A stretch of 33,525 nt of DNA from an uncultured Bacteroides sp. (GTDB taxonomy: Bacteria; Bacteroidota; Bacteroidia; Bacteroidales; Bacteroidaceae): contig CAMFND010000110.1 of assembly GCA_945965395.1 (NCBI GenBank), positions 1 to 33,525 of the forward strand, given 5' to 3'. The notes beneath the pieces were generated by a model. It ran no database searches. It was not told where the DNA came from and was given only the letters and a program-made list of their open reading frames with translations. Positions 1 to 7,423 of this stretch are shown one piece after another. Positions within the stretch are counted from its first letter, which is position 1. The number at the start of each line of letters is the position of its first letter. The translations under genes and the position numbers were made by a program.

Positions 1-29
1 GAATGCAGTCGCAGGAAGTGAAGATTAAG
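1..29 (+). repeat. Copy 1 of the 29-bp direct repeat, at the window edge
   Basis: Identical over 29 bases to 7491-7519. The remaining shared stretches between the two SusC genes that I found by eye are at most about 17 bp (for example TATGTAGTAGACGGTGT), so this block is unusually conserved. It may continue leftward beyond the window. Confidence 0.85.
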
Positions 30-2993
30 TCAAATGTAAATGTAGTACTGAAATCTGATGCTGAACAACTTGATGAAGTAATGGTAGTGGCGTATGGTAC
101 AGCTAAAAAATCATCATTTACCGGTTCTGCTGGCACCATGAACGCAGACAAGATTGCCACTAGAAGCGTCTCTAATATTACCAATGCCATGTCTGGACAA
201 GTGGCCGGCGTGCAAATGACAAGCGACAATGGACAACCGGGGGAAGCAGCTAAGATACGTATCCGAGGTATCGGTTCCATGAGTTCAAGTAATGACCCAC
301 TATATGTAGTAGACGGTGTTCCTTATGATGGAAATATTTCTTCTATAAATCCATCTGATATTGAATCTCTAACAGTGTTGAAGGATGCTGCTGCTAATGC
401 TATTTACGGTGCTCGCGGTGCAAATGGTGTGGTACTGATTACTACCAAAAGCGGACAGAACGGTGAAGCACGCGTGACCTTTGATGCTAAATGGGGGTCC
501 AACTCACGTGCGGTACCTAATTATGATGTCATCAGTTCACCCGGAGAATATTATGAAACGATGTACAAGGCTTTATACAATTCAAAGGTTTACAATGGAG
601 CCTCAGCCGCAGAGGCGTATACCTATGCCAATAAGACTTTGTTTGATGCAAAGAACGGAGGTTTAGGCTATCAAGTATATACTGTACCTCAGGGAGAGAA
701 TCTGATTGGAACCAACTTCCGGCTGAATCCGAACGCCACACTGGGGTATTCAGACGGAACTTACTATTATGCACCGGATGACTGGTATGATGAGATTTTC
801 GGAAGCAGTTTCCGACAAGAATACAATGCCAGCGTATCTGGGAAATCAGACAAAATCAGCTATTATGCCAGTGCAGGCTATCTGAATGATACCGGTCTGA
901 TTCAGAACTCAGCCTTCAAACGTTATACTGGACGAGGCAAGGTAGACTATCAGGCAAAGAAATGGTTGAAAATCGGTACAAACCTAGCCTATACCTATTC
1001 GGACTCGCAGGCTCCCGACAACCAGACTGCAGATGACTGGTCTTCCAGTGCAAATCTGTTCTACATCGTGAACTCCATTGCTCCCATCTACCCAATGTAT
1101 GTCCGTAATGCGGACGGCTCTATCAAAATTGATCCGAACACCGGACACCGGGTATATGACGCTGGGTCCAGCACCAATTTCAAACGCCCTTCCTTCACAG
1201 GCAATGCGGCACGTGACATTGAACTGAACAAATATCACACTTATACAGATGCATTCACCGGAAAATGGTATGCCAATATCATGCCGCTGGAAGGACTGAC
1301 TCTTACAGCCAACATCGCTACGACACTGGAAAATACACGTTCTAACAACTTGTATAGTACCTTCGGTAGTGCGTCTTCTACAGACGGAGACGTATATGTA
1401 GAAAGTACACGCTCTTTCGGTGTCAACACACAGTATTTGGCAAGTTATGTACATACGTTTAACCATGTACACAACTTTGACATCATGGTGGGTTACGAAC
1501 AATACCGGTTGAAAGAGCAGGTACTCTACGGAGAAAACACCAATCTATATGACCCGAACATAGGCGAACTGGGCAATGCAGTAGGTACGGATAAGAAGAC
1601 AGTCAACTCTTACACGGACAACTATATGACAGAGGGTATCCTGAGCCGTATCCAATATAATTATGACGGAAAATACTTCCTGAGTGCTTCATACCGTCGT
1701 GACGCTTCTTCACGATTCGCTCCGGAAAACCGCTGGGGTAACTTCGGAAGCGTGGGCGGTGCCTGGCTGATGACCAAGGAAAAGTTTCTCGAAGACGTAA
1801 AATGGTTAGATATGCTGAAGTTCAAAGCCAGCTGGGGTGTGCAGGGAAACGATCATCTGCTGATTACAGTCAATGGACAAGCCGTCAACAACTGGTATGC
1901 CTACAAGGACCAGTACAACGTTTCGTTCAGCAACGGACAATATTCTACCACACTGGCGTATAAAGGTAACAAAGACTTGACTTGGGAGACTTCTTATTCA
2001 TTTAACACCGGTTTCGACTTTGAACTGTTCGGCAACCGCCTGAACGGTACGGTGGAATACTTCAGCCGTAAGACCAAGGACCTGCTATACAACCAGCCCA
2101 TACCTATTACTTCCGGTATTAACACCGGGTATATCCCGACCAACATCGGAAGTATCTCCAACAAAGGTGTGGAACTAGACTTGACAGGTGTTATTTTCCG
2201 CAACAAAGAGTTTGAGTGGACGGCAAACTTGAACCTTACCCACTACAAGAACAAGATTACGGAACTATCACCTGAACTGGAAGCAGCTGGAGGTCAGAAG
2301 GGGTCTTACTACATCTATCGTATCGGAGGATCTCTGTATGAATCTTATATAAAGGAATATGCCGGAGTAGACCCTGAAACTGGTCTGGCGATGTATTACG
2401 TAGACCCGGACAACGGAGATTATACTACCACAACCAACTATTCCGAAGCTAAACAAGCTGACCAGGGCGATTTACTTCCGAAGGTGTACGGAGGTTTCGG
2501 TACTTCATTGAACTATAAAGGACTTGACTTCAGTATACAGTTGTCCTATCAGTTGGGAGGACGCTACTACGACGGGACCTACCAGTCGTTCATGCATAAC
2601 GGCGGCAGCGGTATGCAGGGTTATAACTGGTCGACCGACATCCGCAACGCATGGACTCCGGAAAACCGCTATACAGACGTGCCCCGATTGAGTGCTAGCG
2701 ACGACTGTTACCAGCTGGATTCAAGCCGTTATCTCGTAAGTTCCAACTACTTGAGCCTGAATAACATCACATTAGGCTATACCTTACCGAAAAGCTGGAC
2801 ACAAAAATTGCAGATCCGTATCCTTCGTGTTTATGTATCGGCCGACAATGTAGCCCTGCTTACAGCTCGCAAAGGTCTTGACCCGCGTCAGGATTTCGGT
2901 CTGGGAAGTTCTACTTACGGAAGTGGAGCTGCCACCAGCAGCGCATACTCGGCTATGCGTACTATTACTGGAGGTATCAATCTTACTTTTTAA
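3..2993 (+). CDS. SusC/RagA-family TonB-dependent outer-membrane transporter (cassette 1), 5' end outside window
   Basis: Outer-membrane beta-barrel that would import a glycan or peptide with its SusD partner, powered by TonB. The visible 996 residues begin inside the N-terminal extension (carboxypeptidase-D-like) domain, at the stretch MQSQEVKIK. The TonB-box-like LDEVMVVAYGT follows, then the plug with PLYVVDGVPYDG and VLKDAAANAIYGARGANGV, and then a barrel ending in GGINLTF, the usual aromatic C-terminus of the family. The first ATG is only an internal Met: the frame is open to base 1 and the signal peptide and promoter are not in view. The SusD gene follows after 21 bp. The protein is clearly paralogous to the SusC at 7424-10462, and bases 1-29 are identical to 7491-7519. 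The substrate cannot be told from sequence. The family is certain; the true start is unknown, and the gene could itself be a headless silent cassette. Confidence 0.93.
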   Translation: MQSQEVKIKSNVNVVLKSDAEQLDEVMVVAYGTAKKSSFTGSAGTMNADKIATRSVSNITNAMSGQVAGVQMTSDNGQPGEAAKIRIRGIGSMSSSNDPLYVVDGVPYDGNISSINPSDIESLTVLKDAAANAIYGARGANGVVLITTKSGQNGEARVTFDAKWGSNSRAVPNYDVISSPGEYYETMYKALYNSKVYNGASAAEAYTYANKTLFDAKNGGLGYQVYTVPQGENLIGTNFRLNPNATLGYSDGTYYYAPDDWYDEIFGSSFRQEYNASVSGKSDKISYYASAGYLNDTGLIQNSAFKRYTGRGKVDYQAKKWLKIGTNLAYTYSDSQAPDNQTADDWSSSANLFYIVNSIAPIYPMYVRNADGSIKIDPNTGHRVYDAGSSTNFKRPSFTGNAARDIELNKYHTYTDAFTGKWYANIMPLEGLTLTANIATTLENTRSNNLYSTFGSASSTDGDVYVESTRSFGVNTQYLASYVHTFNHVHNFDIMVGYEQYRLKEQVLYGENTNLYDPNIGELGNAVGTDKKTVNSYTDNYMTEGILSRIQYNYDGKYFLSASYRRDASSRFAPENRWGNFGSVGGAWLMTKEKFLEDVKWLDMLKFKASWGVQGNDHLLITVNGQAVNNWYAYKDQYNVSFSNGQYSTTLAYKGNKDLTWETSYSFNTGFDFELFGNRLNGTVEYFSRKTKDLLYNQPIPITSGINTGYIPTNIGSISNKGVELDLTGVIFRNKEFEWTANLNLTHYKNKITELSPELEAAGGQKGSYYIYRIGGSLYESYIKEYAGVDPETGLAMYYVDPDNGDYTTTTNYSEAKQADQGDLLPKVYGGFGTSLNYKGLDFSIQLSYQLGGRYYDGTYQSFMHNGGSGMQGYNWSTDIRNAWTPENRYTDVPRLSASDDCYQLDSSRYLVSSNYLSLNNITLGYTLPKSWTQKLQIRILRVYVSADNVALLTARKGLDPRQDFGLGSSTYGSGAATSSAYSAMRTITGGINLTF

Positions 2994-3014
2994 ACAACAA
3001 ACGAAATACAGAAT

Positions 3015-4664
3015 ATGAAATTATATAGCAAACTCTTTTTTGTGGCCATGGGATGTGCCGTATGGGCCGGTTGCTCTGATATGGACAACATGGACAGCGA
3101 AGGATTCCGCATCACGGACGACCAGATAGAAAACACCAAAGAACAAATTCCTTCCCGCGTGGAGTCAAGCCTGATAGGTATGTACCACTACATGGGCACA
3201 CAATATGCTGGTGCTCCCGCCAGTGAACGTGACGATGACTTTGGCTACCCTACCGCCTGCATTTCACAAGACTTGAACGGAGCGGACATGGTATGTGATA
3301 ACAGCGGCTACAACTGGTTTACAGTTTCAAGCGACTATTCAGACCGTAACGAGACATACGCCAACCCACAATTACGCTACAGTTATTTCTACAACCAGCT
3401 GAAACTGGCAAACGATATACTGGCTTCCATAGACCCCAATACGAAAGATGAGACGATGAAACAATACATCGGCGAAGCGAAAGCTGTGCGTGCTTTCGAC
3501 TATCTCTGTCTGGCACCTTATTTCCAGTTCAATTACGCAAGCAGCAAGGACAAGCCTTGCGTACCGCTTGTGACGGAAACTACCACTACAGAAGATTCAA
3601 GAAATAATCCACGTGCAACAGTAGAACAGATTTATACACAAATTCTCACCGACTTGAACGATGCCATCAGCAAGTTGGAGAACTACGACCGCAAAGGTGA
3701 TAAAACCCGTATTGACCAGCAAGTGGCCTACGGACTCCGTGCACGCGCTTATCTGTATATGGGGAAATATGCAGAAGCCGCAGCCGATGCAGCCAAGGCA
3801 CTAGAGGGATATATTCCTTACAGCCGCGAGGAGGTATCCACCCCCGCATTCTATAGTATAAATGACCACAACTGGATGTGGGGTATTAGTATCACTGCCA
3901 GTGATGTGACAAAGAATGGCGGCAATCCTTCCTGGCCGTCGCATCTGGGTTCTTTCTCCGGATCGGCTTACGCTGCAGCCGTAGGTGTGTACAAACGCAT
4001 CAACACCCTGCTGTATGACCAGATTCCGGACACAGACATCCGTAAACAATGGTGGGTGGATGAAAACCTGCATTCCGACCTATTGGACGGACTTACCTGG
4101 GGAAAAGCTAGTGGGCAAGATATTCCGGCCTATACCATTACTGATGTCAAAATGGCTTTCGTACCTTATACGAATGTAAAATTCGGAATGAAAAGCGGTA
4201 TCGGAAGTGCCACCAATGACTGCGACTGGTGTATTATGCGTGCCGAAGAAATGCTGTTGATTGAGGCGGAAGGGCTGGCCATGAGCCAGCAGGAAGCACA
4301 GGCCAAGCACAAGTTGGAAGATTTTGTGCAGAACTACCGTGACCGGAACTACGTCTGTACAGCTACTTCCAAAGAGGACCTACAGAACGAAATTTGGAAA
4401 CAGCGCCGCATCGAATTGTGGGGCGAAGGTTTTGCCATGGCTGATATTATGCGTCTGAACAAGCCGGTAGTACGTTTCCACGGCACAGATACAGAGAATT
4501 GGCCCGATGCCTTTTGCTTCAACGTAGAAGCTAATGACCCTTATCTGCTGCTACGTATACCGCAAAAAGAAAGCAACAACAATTCAGGTATCGAGAACAA
4601 TACCGGAGGAAACAAACCGGTTTCCTTGCAGAACCCGAACCTGAGAGATGGTGTGACCGACTGA
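3015..4664 (+). CDS. SusD/RagB-family surface lipoprotein (cassette 1)
   Basis: Substrate-binding lid that sits on its SusC partner at the cell surface. A 549-residue precursor begins with a lipoprotein signal ending VWAGC, with the lipidated Cys at residue 20. The next residues, SDMDNMD, are acidic, like the Bacteroidota lipoprotein export signal for surface display. The helical SusD core shows YNQLKLANDILASID, AKAVRAFDYLCLAPYFQFNY, a TPR-like ARAYLYMGKYAEAAADAAKAL, and near the C-terminus QRRIELWGEGFAMADIMRLN, a typical RagB/SusD segment. It starts 21 bp after the SusC stop and is followed 30 bp later by a third lipoprotein gene, so the three are probably one transcript. It pairs by homology with the SusD at 10487-12109. 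The C-terminal tail is Asn-rich (NNNSGIENNTGGN). Ligand unknown. Confidence 0.94.
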   Translation: MKLYSKLFFVAMGCAVWAGCSDMDNMDSEGFRITDDQIENTKEQIPSRVESSLIGMYHYMGTQYAGAPASERDDDFGYPTACISQDLNGADMVCDNSGYNWFTVSSDYSDRNETYANPQLRYSYFYNQLKLANDILASIDPNTKDETMKQYIGEAKAVRAFDYLCLAPYFQFNYASSKDKPCVPLVTETTTTEDSRNNPRATVEQIYTQILTDLNDAISKLENYDRKGDKTRIDQQVAYGLRARAYLYMGKYAEAAADAAKALEGYIPYSREEVSTPAFYSINDHNWMWGISITASDVTKNGGNPSWPSHLGSFSGSAYAAAVGVYKRINTLLYDQIPDTDIRKQWWVDENLHSDLLDGLTWGKASGQDIPAYTITDVKMAFVPYTNVKFGMKSGIGSATNDCDWCIMRAEEMLLIEAEGLAMSQQEAQAKHKLEDFVQNYRDRNYVCTATSKEDLQNEIWKQRRIELWGEGFAMADIMRLNKPVVRFHGTDTENWPDAFCFNVEANDPYLLLRIPQKESNNNSGIENNTGGNKPVSLQNPNLRDGVTD

Positions 4665-4694
4665 TTCTTTTAACTCTTAAAACACAAGACAATT

Positions 4695-5504
4695 ATGAAA
4701 ACGTTCAAGTATATATTTTTTGCCGGAGCGGTTTGTACAGCTGCTTTCCTTGCTGGATGTAACGAGGATGAGTATACTCCGGGCGAAGCCAGCAGTGAGA
4801 ACGGACTCAATGTGTATTTTGAATCGCCGACCGGAGCAGAAGTCGTCCTTGGGCCTGAGACTACGGAATTTACCATTACAGTGGGAAGGAATCAAACCGA
4901 TGAAGCCTTTTCTATTCCGCTGAAAGTAGATAATCCTCATGCTGACCTAATTGACATACCCACACAAGTGGATTTTGCACAAGGTGAAAGCAGCAAGTCG
5001 ATAACCGTAAAGGTGAGCAGCGGGTTGAAAATGTTTGAAACTTATCCTGTCCATCTGAGCATTGATGCACAATACACGCAAGCTTACCTGCAATCGGAAG
5101 TATACCCGCGTCTGTCACTACAGGTGATTAAAGAAGATTATGTACCTTATGCTGACGGTAAATTCTCCGACTATCTGACGAGTCCGGATGAAAACCCGAT
5201 GGAAACCGACCAGGTTATGGAATATTCTGCTATACTAGATATGTACCGCTTGAAATCATGCTGGGGAACAGGCACTGGAAGTATCGTTTTCTCATGGGAC
5301 GGGGAGAATAAAGTCAGCTTAGAGTCTCCTTCTATTCCTACAGGATATGCAATACCGGAATATGGCTCTTTCACTGCCTCACTTGTGGAGGATGCAACGT
5401 ATGATCAAACAAGCCAAACCTTTACTTTCCCGCTTGAATTCATAGCTGGCGATGTTACAACTGGGGCATGTGACGAAACTTATACCATCACCTCCTTAAA
5501 GTAA
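4695..5504 (+). CDS. Surface lipoprotein in the SusE/glycan-binding position (cassette 1)
   Basis: A 269-residue predicted lipoprotein with signal ending FLAGC (Cys at 22), followed by NEDE, an acidic surface-export-like sequence. Residues of about 35-140 form a beta-rich segment with TEFTITVGRNQTDEAFSIPLKVDN and a run of Ser/Lys/Val strands resembling a Calx-beta-like or immunoglobulin-like module. The C-terminal third carries Trp, Gly and Ser-rich strands and may be a second beta domain. The N-terminal module is similar in layout to that of the lipoprotein at 12143-13177, while the C-terminal parts differ. In Bacteroides uptake operons this position usually encodes a SusE-like or other surface glycan-binding protein, so that role is inferred from position, fold and signal only. 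It is the last gene before a strong terminator. Confidence 0.8.
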   Translation: MKTFKYIFFAGAVCTAAFLAGCNEDEYTPGEASSENGLNVYFESPTGAEVVLGPETTEFTITVGRNQTDEAFSIPLKVDNPHADLIDIPTQVDFAQGESSKSITVKVSSGLKMFETYPVHLSIDAQYTQAYLQSEVYPRLSLQVIKEDYVPYADGKFSDYLTSPDENPMETDQVMEYSAILDMYRLKSCWGTGTGSIVFSWDGENKVSLESPSIPTGYAIPEYGSFTASLVEDATYDQTSQTFTFPLEFIAGDVTTGACDETYTITSLK

Positions 5505-5523
5505 ACGACTAAAAATCACCAAT

Positions 5524-5568
5524 AAAAAAGGCTAGGAAACACAGCTCTTATGTTTCCTAGCCTTTTTT
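5524..5568 (+). terminator. Intrinsic terminator of cassette 1
   Basis: A perfect 17-bp stem: arms 5524-5540 and 5552-5568 around the 11-base loop ACAGCTCTTAT. The A-run at the left base pairs with the T-run at the right, so it could work in both directions. It lies 19 bp after the third lipoprotein stop codon and closes the SusC-SusD-lipoprotein unit. Confidence 0.92.
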
Positions 5569-5604
5569 ATTATCACACGTTTACTGATGCTGGATAAAAG
5601 TTAT

Positions 5605-5630
5605 AAGTATTCCGCAGTTTCGGAGTACTT
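5605..5630 (-). terminator. Possible terminator of the minus-strand ATPase/nuclease gene
   Basis: A 10-bp stem with one T:G wobble pair, arms 5605-5614 and 5621-5630, loop CAGTTT. On the minus strand it is followed by ATAACTTTTAT, which is only a modest T tract. It lies about 48 bp beyond the stop codon of the minus-strand gene. Weak evidence; it might instead be chance structure. Confidence 0.4.
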
Positions 5631-5677
5631 AGGTATAGATGGGAGTGACAGATTTGCTCAATCGCATTCTTGTTTTT

Positions 5678-7228
5678 CTACACCTCTTCGATAATCCACT
5701 TCTGAATATTTCGTGTTTTGTTGCTAAAGTTTACACCGATTTTGAAAATTTTTCTTCTGTCTACTTGAAAAGGAGTTACATAATGTTTTTCATTTATCTG
5801 TGCCAAAGCTTCCTCTGCTGTACCTTCTAGCTTAAACTCCATCAAATAAATAAATCTGTTGGTTTTTATCAGTAAGTCAATTCGTCCTTCTGAAGTATGG
5901 TATTCTACCTCTGTATAAAATCCAAGTAATTTAAACAGTATAAAAAGAACATTCTGATAATGTAGCTCTAAATCACGTATCATCTCATAAGGAGTGTCTG
6001 CAAAAAAACTTTGTAACCGTAAAAAGAATGCCTCTATTTCTCCTTGTTCTACCTCTTCAATAAAGCTCATAATTTGAAATGCAGACTCTGCCGGTTGCAC
6101 ATGAGCATAATATGGCAATAAATAGCTGATAAAACCTTCTTCCACTTCTTTGTTGGGGAATCCTAGAGTATATACATTAAAGCGAGAATTATAACTTTTA
6201 ATTGTAAGATAACCGCTTTGATATAACACCGGAATAGGGCTATTTATTAATGTATCTACTCCATTCAGCAAATCACTTGTTACAACTTCATTAGAAAGTT
6301 TGGTCAGGTTACATTTATTCTGTTTAAGCAGTTGTGCTAAATAACTGGGTGTTCCTGTTTCAAACCAGTAATTCCCGAACTTCATTCTGGCAAAAGTGTT
6401 CAAAAGGCTGAACGGATTATATAGTCCATTTGAATCTTCTGTAAAATGGTAGCCATCATAACGTTCCTTCAGAGATTTGCACACTTGTTCATAACTCATA
6501 TTTGTATTAGCTGATAGTTCATGCAAGTCTTCTTCTAGCCAAGTATGAATTTCATTTTCTGTTATTCCACAAAGTTCCGCATATCGTTTATCAAAAGAAA
6601 TATCCATTAAATTATTCAAATCGCTGAAGATACTTACCTTACTAAATTGGGTAACTCCTGTCAACAAAGCAAACTGAATGTATTGATCTTTACTTTTCAA
6701 TGCTCCATAAAAAGCTTTTAATGTGTCACGATAAGCGTTCTGTAAATCGTTGTTTCCTATTGCTTGAAGCATTGGCTTGTCATATTCGTCGACCAAAACA
6801 ACAACACTTTTTCCTGTTTTTTCTGCCGCTCGTTGGATTATTCCCTGAAATCGTAAAGAAAGAGAAACTTCACTGGATTCTGTTCCATAGATTTTTTCCC
6901 ATTTTACAAGGATATCATTTAATATATCATTTAAACTTTCCGGCGAATCATATTTCTGTGCATTCAGGTCAAAGTGTAAGATAGGATAAGAATTCCAGTC
7001 TCTTTCCACTTCATAAATAAACAAACCTTGGAATAATTCTTTACGTCCTGAGTAGTAAGCTTCCAGTGTAGAAATTAATAAACTTTTTCCAAACCTTCTG
7101 GGACGACTAAAAAAGTAATACTTTCCGGTTGAAATTAAGCGATAAATAAGTTCTGTTTTATCTATATATAGATACCCTCCTTTACGAAGGCTTTCAAAGC
7201 TTTGTATGCCTACAGGATATTTTTTCAT
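5678..7228 (-). CDS. AAA-ATPase-like / PD-(D/E)XK nuclease-family protein
   Basis: A 516-residue protein of the type with an N-terminal AAA-ATPase-like domain (PF09820 type) and a C-terminal PD-(D/E)XK nuclease-like domain (PF08011 type). Seen directly: a P-loop-like SRPRRFGKSLLIS near the N-terminus, a Walker B-like VVVLVDEYDKPML, and near the C-terminus EGRIDLLIKTNRFIYLMEFKLEG, with the D...ExK pattern of the nuclease fold. I chose the ATG at 7228 (MKKYPVGIQSF, the usual family start) because a longer GTG start at 7249 overlaps the -7 promoter box. Such genes are often present in many copies in gut Bacteroidota genomes, and their biological role is not established. It is AT-rich compared with its neighbours, points against them, and sits exactly between two paralogous uptake cassettes, which suggests separate acquisition. 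Any part in cassette recombination would be speculation. Confidence 0.88.
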   Translation of the reverse strand: MKKYPVGIQSFESLRKGGYLYIDKTELIYRLISTGKYYFFSRPRRFGKSLLISTLEAYYSGRKELFQGLFIYEVERDWNSYPILHFDLNAQKYDSPESLNDILNDILVKWEKIYGTESSEVSLSLRFQGIIQRAAEKTGKSVVVLVDEYDKPMLQAIGNNDLQNAYRDTLKAFYGALKSKDQYIQFALLTGVTQFSKVSIFSDLNNLMDISFDKRYAELCGITENEIHTWLEEDLHELSANTNMSYEQVCKSLKERYDGYHFTEDSNGLYNPFSLLNTFARMKFGNYWFETGTPSYLAQLLKQNKCNLTKLSNEVVTSDLLNGVDTLINSPIPVLYQSGYLTIKSYNSRFNVYTLGFPNKEVEEGFISYLLPYYAHVQPAESAFQIMSFIEEVEQGEIEAFFLRLQSFFADTPYEMIRDLELHYQNVLFILFKLLGFYTEVEYHTSEGRIDLLIKTNRFIYLMEFKLEGTAEEALAQINEKHYVTPFQVDRRKIFKIGVNFSNKTRNIQKWIIEEV

Positions 7229-7248
7229 TTTGTAAAAGTGTTTATTCA

Positions 7249-7282
7249 CAAAGTTAGTTTTTTATCTTATAACTAATTCAAA
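7249..7282 (-). promoter_or_regulatory. Bacteroides-type promoter for the ATPase/nuclease gene
   Basis: Read on the minus strand, 7256-7249 is TAACTTTG, a perfect match to the Bacteroides -7 consensus TAnnTTTG. A TTTG -33 box lies at 7282-7279 with a spacing of 22 bp, slightly longer than the usual 19-20. Transcription would start near 7241, leaving a leader of about a dozen bases before the ATG at 7228 and excluding the upstream GTG start. Confidence 0.6.
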
Positions 7283-7423
7283 ATTAAGAAATATAAGTTT
7301 TGTAGGTTAATAGATTTTTTTAATATAAAGAGTATTTTCAGTAGAACTTGGGTAGAAAAGTGACATAAAAAATAATCCATAATTTATTATACATCTTGAA
7401 TAGAATTAGTGTAAAATTCATAT

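Noticed and set aside
7229..7249. GTG start giving a longer ATPase/nuclease protein (MNKHFYK...)
   Set aside because: The GTG overlaps the -7 promoter box at 7249-7256, and the family normally begins at the MKKYPVGIQSF methionine.
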